From: Daucus carota subsp. sativus
Taxonomy: Eukaryota > Streptophyta > Magnoliopsida > Apiales > Apiaceae
DNA: 64,000 nucleotides
Direction: 5' to 3'
Assembly (NCBI RefSeq): GCF_001625215.2
Contig: NC_030387.2
Coordinates: 2,384,501 to 2,448,500, forward strand
A model generated the notes under the pieces. That model did no database searches, was not told where the DNA came from, and worked only from the letters and a program-made list of their open reading frames with translations. Every line of letters starts with the position of its first letter. Position 1 is the first letter of the stretch. The translations under genes were made by a program, and so were the position numbers. Positions 1 through 10,854 of this stretch are shown here, one piece after another.

Positions 1-2560
1 TATGCATCAATCACTCACTTGTTTGAATATTAAAGTCAGTGGATTTTGAGAGCAAATTATGGCATCAGCGTACAGCTACCGGATGTTAGGACTTTAAAAC
101 CATATATTTTCACAATAAATGTAACCTAACAAAAATCAATTCAGTCATGTCAAGGAGAGATATTATAGATGCACACTTTAGTTAAACAACTGACATTTTC
201 AAGAACTTGCTGCTTCACCATGGAGATACCTTGCTCTCCATCCATAATAAACATCAGAGGTATGAGTAAGATCAAAGTAAGGCTTTTATGCTGGTAAGCT
301 AAGATATACATCTTCTCCTCTAGTCCTCTGTTTGCTGAAGCCATACTGCTGGCGTGCTATGAACCATATTATTAACATAAGAACTCCGTATCTCAGTTAA
401 AGAAAACCGTCCTTTCCCTTGCCCACTTGTTAGGCTGTAGCGGTCTTGTTATATCATGGTTATTATCTCCAGCAGGATGGGAATCACGAGAACCATGAGA
501 TTGATCCAAACCTGAACCAGCATTGGCCAGCATAGATACTGCACCAGTAGTATGAGAAGCAGCTTTTCCTTTACGCAGATAGGACCAGGTACTTGATCCA
601 GATGAGAAGGCAGGAGACAACCGTAGTATCGCATAAGTATAGAGGTTCACAGTATCATCCTGACAATTTATAGGGACGATTAGTTAAGTGGTCAATTAGT
701 GTTATATGCAAATATAATTAGTCAAATCCACTATGACTACAAATTATCATCTGGTTACCATATATCTTCAGATTTCAGAACTATAACAAATAATACACAA
801 ACAAGCAAAACTTTGTTGAACTATCACTCAACTGATTAGAAATTAAAAAAAAAAAAATCAGTACAGAGGAAACGTAAGGTATCACATAACATTAACAAAA
901 TAAGAAAAGAAACAGGCAGTGAATTTAATCATACAGGAGAAAGAGTTGTAGACACCAGCAAGTCCTGAAATAAGATGAGTGGCAAGATGCACTCCCCAAA
1001 CACGACTCTAAGAGTCTGACAAGCGACTGCACAAACAAGTAGAATCAGCTTAGAAACAAGAAACTTATTTCTACTATACACTAGTAAATCAAACAGTGCT
1101 TTACACAAAACAAAAGCCAATGATTCTCGAGCCTCTGAGGGTCTTGCAAGTAGAGAGGTGTCCACCAAAGTCAACACAGCATTAACACATGAAACGTGTT
1201 CAGAAATATAGGCAGGAGTGTTTAATGAATCACTATATCTAAAGTTGAAACGGGGCATGCTTAATAAAATGCAGACAAACTCAACATGAAGAAAAAAAAC
1301 ATATAGAAGACAACCTGAACCTCCATTGCAGCCTCACGGCTAACGGTCAGCATTTGTACAGTTCCCCGCTCCTTCAATGTATTACGGAAGTTGGGTAACT
1401 GGATTTTTTTCCCAATAAGAAAATCTGCCTCAAATAGAAGAATTATACATAAGGTGTGAGATAGAGCAACTCTTATATTTCACTAGTAGCAAAAATCCAT
1501 TGATGATCGCGTGTGAAATGCTGGCAATTAGGGACTTCAAATAAAATATTTTTAACACTATAGGATTCTGAAAACTTGGACTTTTAAATAATCTACACAT
1601 CTTAGAATATAGTGCCTTTCCATCTAAGTAATCCATGACGAAAGAGTACAAAAGCTTTCGTACAAGTCCACCACTTGGTTCTTTATCAAGTAATGCTCTT
1701 GTAGATCCATGAAACATCATAAACAGAGAATGCACTTCTTTAAGAATCCTACGGAATTCGCCAGATCGCTTCTGTCTCTTTACTTTTCTCAACAATCAAA
1801 AACAAAATAGAGGACTAATAATGATCACTACAGATGTCAACAATCCACAAAATTTCAGTAATTTCTAATTATTCACTGATTCATATAACATAAACAGATA
1901 ATGATCAAGTGAACATCTAAAAGTCAGAAACCAGTAGCAGGAGCATACAAATTTCTGTTAAGCATCTTTTAGACCATAGTCAGCTTCTAAACTATCATAC
2001 CTTTAGATGATTTATGTGCACACTTGCAATTATATTGTTTAAAGGGAAACATCATACCAGTACTATCCAAATATCTGGTTCTGCCTCGTAAAAAACGTGA
2101 GAATGCATTTCAGCTTCTATAACCTCACAAGCTGCTTCTGGAGAGATTTTTCTGCATACAACTAACTCAAGTCAACAAACACGAAAGAGAAAGACTACCA
2201 ATGTAGGAGCATACATGCTGAAGGAATCAAAAAATAATCTAATTTCTTTCTCCTAATTTCTAAGTGATCTGATCTATGGCATAATTGTTTAGAAAAAACA
2301 GAAACGCATCACATAAATTCTATCCACATTTATTGGGTCGTAGGGTGGTTGCAGCAAGAGTATGAGGTAACAAGATTAAAGATATAACATCGGCATCACT
2401 AAACCTAAAGGGTGGATACTGACCTTGTGAATGTTATAAGCCCCTCACTGAGCCCTATAACAGAAAGTTGTGCTGAAAACAGCATATCAGCTGGATAGAA
2501 AAATAATATTTTGTCCAGCTCCTCTCCTTCATGTTGTCCGCGCCTCAAATAATGAAACAT
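1..2560 (-). pseudogene. CCZ1: CCZ1 (vacuolar fusion protein) pseudogene, 3' end beyond window
   Basis: CCZ1 pairs with MON1 as the guanine-exchange factor that activates Rab7 on late endosomes and vacuoles. Exon-like blocks match the plant family in order on the minus strand: 2424-2560 (LDKILFFYPAD, LSVIGLSEGLITFTR), 2058-2151 (SPEAACEVIEAE), about 1630-1790 (KSKETEAIW, then RRILKEVHSLF), about 1312-1415 (LKERGTVQMLT), about 945-1030 (LFQDLLVSTTLSP), about 400-650 (TWSYLRKG, RPLQPNKWAR) and about 190-335 (KSLTLILLIP). Frame breaks follow WRI near 1755 (about 8 bases missing), CHS near 985, and KWAR near 415. The splice signals near 1790 and 1620 also look damaged. The usual N-terminal 20 or so residues are absent; the first Met reads MFHYLRRG. 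The C-terminal part would lie left of the window. Family assignment is firm; pseudogene status rests on three independent frameshifts. Confidence 0.82.
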
Positions 2561-3379
2561 TTTTGGTGTGACCGATTGGGAAAGTAATATGTGCTTATCG
2601 CAATGCCTCTATAAGCAATTATTAGATACTTTTCACTGTGGCAACACATTTTTTTTAAAAGAAAAAAACTCCTAATCTTATGACTTACTAGAAAGTAAAC
2701 CTATTTAGCACTCGCCTCAAAAAGGCAAACGTTACATGCTTTACAACAGGACATAAACAAAATATTCAACCAAGGCCAAGATACCTAGTAGTACATAACT
2801 TCGCGAATTTGGAGAATCGCAGAGCAAGCACACAACGCAATACAGGGAGGGCCCAAAATACCACATTCATGGGAGAATACAAGACATGTAGAATAGAGAA
2901 CCCAAGACATTTTTTCTATAATATGCTTTGCTCTCTATAGGTTTATAAATTTAAATAATGTGGGACAAACTGCAAGTCACTGATTCATGATTCACAAGTC
3001 CTTTGATCATTTAATCTTTTAAAATTGTGATATTCTAACATAGTATGCATTGATATGCAGAGACCGCAAGTAGCTTAGTCGTATTGAGGATAACATATCA
3101 GGAATGCAACAATATATTTGTGATTATTTCCTAGTAAGCAATAACGCAATTCTCAGCTACAGTAACACAATACTAAAACCAATACTTATCACTCTGACAG
3201 ACACTAAACTAATTCCCAATCTCGCATCGAGAATGTAAACATTATCAGCTTTAAAAACTGCACTTATTAAACTTATATTATGTTCTAGAGTACATAAGCT
3301 CACCATTAGATTAAAAAATGTTCAATTAAACTCAATAAATAGAAATATGGCCCAAATACATGTCTCTGAAACTATAATT
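2561..3379. other. spacer, no gene seen
   Basis: AT-rich DNA upstream of the CCZ1 pseudogene. I see no conserved coding block, terminal repeat pair or RNA gene in it. Confidence 0.5.
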
Positions 3380-3394
3380 TTACATCTGTTGGAA

Positions 3395-3631
3395 ATATTG
3401 CTGGATACTGCAAACTGAACAATTTTCCCTGGAGATTCGATCTGATACTGGAACAAGATTAAGTGGATGTTCGCGACTTGGGTGCATAAATCTGACAAAA
3501 AATTCTACACACCTTTTGTGGAGATGGACATAGGCGCATAAAATATCGCAATTTTCTGCACAAGTGTAGTCAGATGTTGTACATATGATTGCTTGTTTGC
3601 AGTGATGCAGATGTTTAAAATATAAATTCAT
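3395..3631 (-). pseudogene. DC1-domain protein fragment
   Basis: The minus strand encodes one DC1-type Cys/His cluster (HCKQAIICTTSDYTCA, then CVEFFVRFMHPS and LNLVPVSDRISRENCSVC). It closely matches residues of the DC1 gene exon at about 29960-30180. The fragment has no start of its own and loses similarity after SVC, so it is a partial copy and not a gene. DC1 domains bind zinc and in some proteins bind diacylglycerol-like ligands; no function is expected here. Its downstream flank (about 3549-3985) is repeated at 7926-8357. Confidence 0.7.
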
Positions 3632-3985
3632 CTAAACATTACTACTTAGTTAGCAGCTTGGAGAGTTTAAAAAATAAATGGATGCTTAGCACAAGCATGT
3701 TAATAGTAGACTCATATTGATTGACTAGTTGAATTTACATGTGGGAATCTTTCTGTTTTACTGAGATGGCGCTGCAACCTGAAGTATAATAAGTATTTGT
3801 ATCACAGACTTGGGTGAATTTTAGCATAGCAGTTATGGAGCAACCATAATATGCAGCAACCAGACCACACCTAACCCTTCATTTACAAAAATATTTGAAC
3901 AAGGATTCATGAACATTTTAATAATCTTGAGAAGTTGAGGATAAAGTGATAATATATTTGAACAAAAGTAGCAAAATATCAAGTA
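3549..3985. repeat. segmental duplication, copy 1
   Basis: This stretch recurs at 7926-8357 in the same orientation with small substitutions and indels. It starts inside the DC1 fragment (shared CACAAGTGTAGTCAGATGTT) and runs through non-coding DNA (shared TATGGAGCAACCATAATATG). Confidence 0.85.
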
Positions 3986-4142
3986 TCAGAACAAACAAAG
4001 CAGAGTATGGAAATAGAAAAGAGGATTGCAAACCACAAGTACAAAGGCTTTGTAACAAAGCAGTTGTGGTGACATGCTCTAAATTGTTTAAAGTTTAGCT
4101 AAACATTGATTAAACACTTACAGAGGTTATAAAAGCAAATGA

Positions 4143-5360
4143 TTAATATTTAAGTCCATTGTATAATCCCTGAGGAACTCTGGAATACTGAACACTTGCA
4201 CGTCGAGTTCGGGTTGTTGAATAAAAAACCGACTTCATTCCCTGTATGAAAGCCAAACTAGGAGTATATCTGAAGCAGCTTATTCTCCAATCACTTGTAG
4301 TTGCAGAAGATGTATTAAGGAGCATATAATTAATCTTATCCGTTTTGCGATCATAACAGCAAAACTTACCACGATCATCAAACACAATCTCACCACCAGA
4401 AAACCCCTGTACCACCACAAACCAACCATTAAATGGTCCAATAGTGTACATCTTACTCCAAACACAACATCCCTCGTCCCCGTCCAAAGAAAATAGACTG
4501 AGCATACGCTTAGAAAAAGGATCGTTGTCATACACATACACTACCGAAGTAAGACAATCATTCATATCCACAAATTTAGAACCACGTACTCTATGTTCAC
4601 AAACAAATTCAGGCAACAACTTGAACTCGTTACGTCCAGCATCAAACTTCACAGCAGTCGCCATCATATGCCTATCTTTCGTGTATCTACAAAATGCCCA
4701 GTAAGGACAATCCTTTACAATAGTCACGGAACTCGTTGAGTAGGCTCCTCTAATATTATCAAACACATTATCAGGAGCAGATATTTCAATCCAATTATCA
4801 GAATTAGAGTGGTAAACCATAGCAAACCTTAGATCCTCTGACAAAATGACAAGCTTGTAATTATCACTCACAGGATCAAAACCGAATCCTATGTCATAGG
4901 CTCGATCAGCAAAGCGAGCCTCTGCGAAAGTTTCCTTGGATTGATGTGTTGCAGGGTTCCATAACGATAACATATTGCGACCAGTAAGACAAACAAGGCC
5001 ACGAACAGAACCAACCACATCAAGAATATGCGCAGAATCCAGTGCAACTATTTCTTCGTAGCGGGAAAGAATAACGACTTTGGTGTTCCTTGTAGCAACG
5101 AGACAGTCATTATGATTTTGAGTGGTGCTGTGAGTCAAGTGTTGGTTTATAAATCGGGGTTCGGAGAAAAGAGATAGCCATGATTTGGATACAGATTTGA
5201 AACGTACCAGAGATCTGACCGGGAGTCGTGTGAGTATTTCCCGGCGGATCAGCTCTTCTGGCAGATCGGCCGCTGTAGTCTTCTTCCTTTTCGGTGTCCC
5301 ACCCATTCCCATTGCGTTACGAGAGGTGCCGTTGGAATAGGGAATAGGGTTTGAAATCAA
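4143..5360 (-). CDS. F-box protein with F-box-associated (FBA) domain
   Basis: An uninterrupted 405-residue reading frame. Residues about 30-75 form an F-box (DLPEELIRREILTRLPVRSL, then FKSVSKSW), which in this family binds SKP1 in an SCF ubiquitin ligase. The remainder has the FBA pattern: a LVCL-containing strand, a LWNPAT motif near residue 133 and GFGFDPVSDNYKLV near residue 158. The FBA part normally binds the target, which cannot be inferred. Length and single-exon form are usual for this large plant family. The Met at 5360 is the first in frame; Met at residues 17 and 19 are alternatives. A foldback element starts 26 bp upstream, so the promoter is probably inside or beyond transposon DNA. 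I see no frame damage. Confidence 0.9.
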   Translation of the reverse strand: MISNPIPYSNGTSRNAMGMGGTPKRKKTTAADLPEELIRREILTRLPVRSLVRFKSVSKSWLSLFSEPRFINQHLTHSTTQNHNDCLVATRNTKVVILSRYEEIVALDSAHILDVVGSVRGLVCLTGRNMLSLWNPATHQSKETFAEARFADRAYDIGFGFDPVSDNYKLVILSEDLRFAMVYHSNSDNWIEISAPDNVFDNIRGAYSTSSVTIVKDCPYWAFCRYTKDRHMMATAVKFDAGRNEFKLLPEFVCEHRVRGSKFVDMNDCLTSVVYVYDNDPFSKRMLSLFSLDGDEGCCVWSKMYTIGPFNGWFVVVQGFSGGEIVFDDRGKFCCYDRKTDKINYMLLNTSSATTSDWRISCFRYTPSLAFIQGMKSVFYSTTRTRRASVQYSRVPQGLYNGLKY

Positions 5361-5385
5361 TTGGACCGGTAGACCGCACCAAGAA

Positions 5386-6590
5386 AGGTAATTGCATATC
5401 GCATCCTCTAATTACGTTCAAAAACAATATTGTATCCGTATTTTGAGAAACTCAGCTCGCATTCTTTATTTTTATTGTTCAAGCCCGAGATGCACTCCTG
5501 CTGTTAACCTTCGTTAAATCACTATACATATAATTGCAATTTGGATCCTCTAACTTACGTTCAAAAACGATATAACACTCATATTTTTGAAAACACAAAT
5601 AACACCACCTATTTTTACATTTCAAGAAACGATACGCACCTCTTCTGTTGAATTCCGCTAACTTCCGTTAAAATACTCCTCCTTCTCAATTTACATGTCC
5701 ATTTTGCTTTTTGAAAAGTCAAATTGACTAATTTTTGACCAACTGTTAAAAAATATTTATTTATTATTTTAGGAAATAGAAAGTTACATATTAAAATATA
5801 TTAGATTTTGTTTAAAAAAAAATATCAGCAAAAAGTAAATCTAGTCTACTTTAATTGAGGTAAATAATAGGGGGTCCGAATTGCAATTACCTCTATTGTT
5901 TGCGAAATTCGGACCCTCTATTATTTGCGAAAACAATAGACTAGATTTACTTTTTGATGATATTTTTTTTAAAATTTTTGCTTAATTAAGTTATCCCCAA
6001 GTCAAAATGATTTTACATGTTGAATGATTTTAAATTTTTAGTAACATATGTATTAAGTACTTAAAATAGACACTATTATAAATATAAAAAATAAACACTA
6101 TGTAATATTTATTATAAATAATACATAAATTTATATATTGATTAAAATATATAAATTTTAATTATTTTGTTTGGAAAAATTGATCAAAAAAAATTTAAAA
6201 AATATCATCAAAAATTAAATCTAGTCTATTTTAATATGTAATTTCTATTTTCTAAAATAATAAATACATATTTTCAAATAGTTTGTCAAAAATTAGTCAA
6301 TTTGACTCCTCAAAAAGCAAAAGGGACATTTAAATTGAGACGGAGGAGTATTTTAACGGAAGTTAACGAAATTCAACGGAGGGTGTGCGTATCGAACGTA
6401 AGTTAGGGGGTCCGAATTGCAATTACATGTATAGTGACTTAACGGAGTGCACAGAGTTAACAGAAGTTAACGATAGAGGGTGCATCTCGAGCTTGAACAC
6501 TAAATATAAGTGGTGCGAGTTGAGTTTCTCAAAGTATGGATACAATATCATTTTTGAACAATAGTTAGGGGGTGCGATATGCAATTACCT
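5386..6590. mobile_element. composite foldback element
   Basis: The ends are inverted copies: AGGTAATTGCATATCG on the left and its complement CGATATGCAATTACCT on the right. The arms continue inward for over 200 bases, through GAGAAACTCAGCTCGCA and its inverse GTGCGAGTTGAGTTTCTC. Related internal ends (GGGGGTCCGAATTGCAATTA) occur at about 5875 and 6410, so it is built of repeated or nested units. It encodes no protein. No clean target-site duplication was found, so the superfamily is open. Confidence 0.8.
5676..6348. mobile_element. Stowaway-like MITE nested in the foldback element
   Basis: Flanked by TA on both sides (5674-5675, 6349-6350). Ends CTCCTCCTTCTCAATTTACA and the inverted AAATTGAGACGGAGGAG. 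Its arms are inverted along their length, and at the centre (about 5875-5935) it holds another inverted pair around GGTCCGAATT. Non-coding. Confidence 0.7.
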
Positions 6591-6959
6591 CTGGTAATAA
6601 AACAGAGAACCAAGAAACAGTCGAAGCTTATAAATCCAGTTTCTGAGTTTATGAGCAAGAAACAACTAATTCATTATGTAAAAAATCTAAAATGCCAATT
6701 TTCAATGTATAACTCTAAATATGAAAAGTTAAATTTCTGATTTCATTCAAATTTTTTATTTTACAAATATTATAAATGACCACTTTAAAAGATTATATTT
6801 TATAATAACTTATTGTTATATTAATAATTTTTATATACAATAGTATAAATCGTAAACATCAAAAAAATTATTCGAAATTTCAAACACATAAGAATAAAGG
6901 TTACTTCTCCCTTATAATTAACCTCTTGTTTATATGACAAGGAGTCAATTTGAAAAATA
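6591..6959. other. spacer, AT-rich
   Basis: No gene or element recognised between the foldback element and the P450 scrap. Confidence 0.4.
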
Positions 6960-7110
6960 CTTAATTCTAACTTGGTATCAATTTTTTTGTCCAGAATCTC
7001 AGACATTACCCACTCAACTGAGGTACTTGTTGTCTCTGTTGCAGCTACAAACATATCCTGCACCAAGTTTTTACACATAAGTCTCACAAGTGGATCAGAA
7101 TCAATGGTTA
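6960..7110 (-). pseudogene. cytochrome P450 I-helix fragment
   Basis: The minus strand reads LVQDMFVAATETTSTSVEW followed by VMSEIL. This is the I-helix oxygen-binding region typical of CYP71-clan plant P450s ([A/G]GXDT/ETT pattern; here AATETT). Similarity ends at both sides, with no haem-binding FxxGxRxCxG motif or other P450 block nearby, so this is an isolated relic about 30 residues long. Confidence 0.6.
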
Positions 7111-7925
7111 ACAAGTAGATCTCAGAATCGCGGGCTACAAGTTATGTGATATGAGAGGCTCTCGTGAACTGTGATTCGAGGTTTTGGATGATTTGTGTTG
7201 TAAGTCTTCCCGACACTGAAATGATTAGGCGGCGTGCCATAAGAGTTGGACCGTCCTACTCTTGCTTCTTTCATTTAGGAAAGAGGAAACAGAGGCAGGC
7301 GATGAGGATCAGAGGAGAGTCTTTCAGCTCTTTTGAACATCACCAACAATAATAGGCCTGAATTCTACCATCCATGGCTCATCACTCATAGTGTTCTTCT
7401 AGGCACCTCGAAGAACAATGGATGGGCAAAAGCTTCTGAAAGCATATCAGAAGTCCGCAAGTATAGGACCCAGAGTTGGTCTGATAAGCCTCATCTTTTT
7501 AAACAGACAACAATTCCGAAGCCAAAGCAGTGGGATGTCATTAATCAAAAAAAGGAACATCAAAAGGAATTTTTTGATTATCCAAACGATCATTTCTGGC
7601 AAGAGCGGTGTTTCTTTTAAACTCTTGCTGCACTAGATAAATAAATGAATAGGTTGCCTTTACATCCTACCAAATTCTGGCTTTTTTGACATCACACGCA
7701 TTTCCGAAAAAGAGTACTCCATGGCCCATGCAAGAGGAAAAGTGACCAACATATACACAAGGATAACACTAAAAGCTCGGTAAAATTTACAGTAATGAAG
7801 CAGAATCAGCAAATATTAAATTTACAATTTCCATTCCTGACCTTGCTATTTTCGATGGGACTGTCTGTGTCTGGTAATAAGGAGCTGATCATTTCTAGAA
7901 TCCCAGAACCTGTTAATTTCATATT
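7111..7925. other. spacer with unrecognised open frames
   Basis: Plus-strand frames at 7164-7352 and 7333-7620 are open but match nothing I recognise and lack splice or start context. They are not called as genes. Confidence 0.35.
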
Positions 7926-8357
7926 TTTTCTGCACAAGTGTAGTCAGATGTTGTGCATATGATTGCTTGTTTGCAGTGATGCAGATGTTTAAAATATAAA
8001 CTCATCTAAACATTACTGTACTTAGTTAACAGTCTGGAGAGTTTAAAAAGTCAATGGATGCTTAGCACAAGCATGTTATTAATAGTAGACTCATATTGAT
8101 TGACCAGTGGAATTTACATGTGGGAATCTTTTTGTTTTACTGGGGATGAGACCTGAAGTATAATATTTGTATCACTGGGTAGACTTGGGTAAATTTTAGT
8201 ATAGCAGTTATGGAGCAACCATAATATGCAGCAACCAGACCGCACCTAACTCTTCATTTACAAAAGTATGTGAACAAGGATTCATGAATATTTCAAATTC
8301 TTGAGAAGGCAAGGACAAAGTAATAATATATTTGAACGAAACTAGCAAAATATCACG
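7926..8357. repeat. segmental duplication, copy 2, with a DC1 scrap
   Basis: Second copy of the 3549-3985 segment. Its first 65 or so bases are the tail of the same DC1 coding fragment; the rest is the shared non-coding flank. The two copies are in the same orientation, about 4.4 kb apart. Confidence 0.85.
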
Positions 8358-8631
8358 GTTAGCACCTCGGTTTCAATCAATTGGTGTATATCCTTTCAAA
8401 AGTGCAGAACTTGTAGGTCCCTAGCTTATAGACTCTAATCTATTGCGCCTTGGCTTGCCAAGGCGCCTTGTACTCCTTTAATCCAAATTAATAGTACTAT
8501 ATATACATTTGGCAAAAAAACAAATATCTATACGTGTCATTTACCAGCCCCACTCGATCTGAATTACTTCTGTTTATAAATACATATTTAATAGGTAGAA
8601 TTAGTGCATAAACTGCATATAAAGTCTTTAC

Positions 8632-9753
8632 CTGTAAAGGACCATTTAGGCTCAGTTGGAGACTCCACGAGTGAAGAATTCGCACCAGCAACACAGGTTC
8701 GCTTGTATATATCACTGCATTAATAAAATGAATAGGTCATTAAACCTATAAAAAAAAAATGTGCGCACCTGTCACTTTTGTAGTTCTATCTTCTGAAAAG
8801 TTGAGCTTTTAGATACTTGTATGTCTCAAAAAACAAGAAGTAGAGGTAGAACATTAGTTTCAATAGATTATTAAAACCTTCTCTTTATTTTTCAATGAAA
8901 ACACATCTTAGTACACACAAAACAGGAAGAAGAAAGCTTAAGAAGTACAAACCAATTCATTTCTATTAAGTCAACAAGGAAAGTATAAGGTTCGCAATTT
9001 TTTTGTAAAATTTAGCTTGTAGTTATATATATAGATACTTCACTCATTACCTTATCCACCATTAACAGTGGAAAGGCCTTGCAAAACATAACCAGATTGA
9101 ATGTCATCAGGAAGGTACTTCTTAGACAGTGAAAGATTGTGAGGCGATAGCTCAAAGAAATGTACTTAAACTTGACAGTGATAACTATTGCAAAAAAAAA
9201 ACACAAACCCAAGCAATCATGAATATCATAAGAAAAGTTTATTAAAAAAAAGGAAAGAAACACATACAATCTCATGCCAAATTAACGCATGTGTGTCTAA
9301 CGCCGTGGCATTATGCCTAAAAATAACTATCTATCATAACAACACAACATTACCCCTCTCCCTCTCCCTCTCCCTCTCTCTCTCTCTCTCTCCCCCTCTC
9401 CCTCCATATTCTTGAACAGTAGAACGCACAGAGAAACCTTTTGGTGTAACATCAATGGCTTCTTCACCCACCTTCTCTGCTTCTCTAACAATCGCTGATC
9501 TCCTAAAACCCATTAAAAATCACTAACAAATTTAATGCAAACTTAATATATACATAAATGTTTTTATTTAGCAAAAAAATAACAAGTACCCAGATTCAGA
9601 TGGTCGAGATTCGAGCCAAAGAAGATTAGCATTTGACCCAAGAGTGAAACCTCCCAAGGTTTTGCCAGAAGCCAAAACTAAATCAGATGTGATGGGTGAA
9701 GCCCATGAACCATATGGAGCTGTAAGTATATGTTGCTGTAAAGCTGAAGCCAT
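8632..9753 (-). pseudogene. prolyl-oligopeptidase (S9) family gene, truncated pseudogene
   Basis: Three exon-like pieces lie in correct order on the minus strand. Piece 1, 9590-9753, starts with MASALQQHILTAPYGSW and ends at LESRPSESG with a GT donor. Piece 2, about 9403-9502, continues in phase (GRSAIVREAEKV, IDVTPKGFSVRSTVQEYGG). Piece 3, about 8632-8715, reads YKRTCVAGANSSLVESPTEP and KWSFTG. These match the N-terminal beta-propeller of plant S9 acyl-peptide-hydrolase-like enzymes. After VQEYGG the exon runs into a GA-rich microsatellite, the propeller segment before piece 3 is missing, and the catalytic alpha/beta-hydrolase half is absent. Family assignment is from memory of conserved motifs. 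Confidence 0.7.
9345..9410. repeat. GA/CT microsatellite
   Basis: CT-rich tract of CCCTCT and CT units on the plus strand. It abuts the break in the S9-family pseudogene exon. Confidence 0.9.
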
Positions 9754-10157
9754 TTTTAGTTTGAGTCACTACTAGTGTAGTACTATTAAGCGTTCACGAA
9801 AATGACAAGTTATTTTTTGTCAACTATGAAGTCTTATGATAAATTGTAATACTGTGTAAGTTGTAATGTACATTGTCTAAACCATTAATTAATGATTGCT
9901 TAAGAACAATGCCAACACTCTAATCCTTAATCAACACATCTAGCATCAAAACTCATGGTAATTTATACTACACTTGTAACGAACTCAGCGAATACGAGAC
10001 TTTGAACAAAGGCAAAAATATCAATCCTAAAGATTGCTTTCTGAGGCTTGTTTCCTCACTAGACCCTGTTCGCAACATTTCCAACAATTTTGGTGAGGTC
10101 TGAAATCTGATCTGTTTAAGACTAATATAGGCAAAAGCACGATTAGCAACTAATTTG
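9754..10157. other. spacer, nothing recognised
   Basis: Upstream side of the S9 pseudogene, without a coding block or paired repeat that I can see. Confidence 0.4.
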
Positions 10158-10159
10158 TA

Positions 10160-10463
10160 CTCCCTCCGTCCCTATTTATCTGTCCACTTTGGAAGTAAAA
10201 ATTTGTCCCTATTTATCTGTCCATTTATACTTTCAAAACTAATTTAATGATAGTTTTTCAAATATATCTTCATAATTTCAATTTTCAAGGCTTGACTTAT
10301 TTAAAACTTGGTTGAATTCATGTTTTCAAGACATAAAGTAGGGGTATTCCATCATTTTCAAGATATTAATTAGAGGTATTTAATGAAAAAGTTCATACAA
10401 TCAAGGACACCTTGGTATGTGTTTTTTTTTCCAAAATGGACAGATAAAAAGGGACGGAGGGAG
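10160..10463. mobile_element. Stowaway-like MITE
   Basis: TA duplication (10158-10159, 10464-10465). Ends CTCCCTCCGTCCCTATTTAT and the inverted AAAAAGGGACGGAGGGAG; a second TTATCTGTCC block is repeated just inside. The same family recurs in opposite orientation at 17937-18239. Confidence 0.88.
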
Positions 10464-10854
10464 TAACAAACAAGAGTCTGCAACTGCAGAAAACTAATAC
10501 TCGGCCTTTCATTAACAATAACACTGGATGTACAAAATATAAAGAAATCACTGAAATTGCAGATAAAGAGATCAGAGTCCTATATTATCATAGTTACGTA
10601 TGACTAACTAGTTATCATGTCATAATATACCAATTCTTCAAATATAACTACCAGAAAATCGACATTAGATAGGTCCGCACTGGCATAGAACATTACATGT
10701 TTATTCATGTCTCAAACTTTATTTTAAAAGTCAAAATCTAGAATCCTCCAACGCTCAAAATGCAGCAAGCTGTTTTAAAACATAACCTTCCATAAAGTCC
10801 AACAACTGGGATTTTACATAAGCTTGTAAACAAAATGAACAACTCACTGCTCAT

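Noticed and set aside
4280..4704. Two extra frames (one on each strand) inside the F-box gene
   Set aside because: Shadows of the 405-residue F-box frame.
5378..6618. ACCAAGAA near both edges of the foldback as a target duplication
   Set aside because: The right copy lies about 18 bases outside the element end, so it does not flank the insertion properly.
7164..7620. Two overlapping plus-strand frames as a small gene
   Set aside because: No recognisable family, start context or splice support.
9188..9415. Plus-strand frame with a long Ser-Leu run
   Set aside because: It is the CT microsatellite read as protein.
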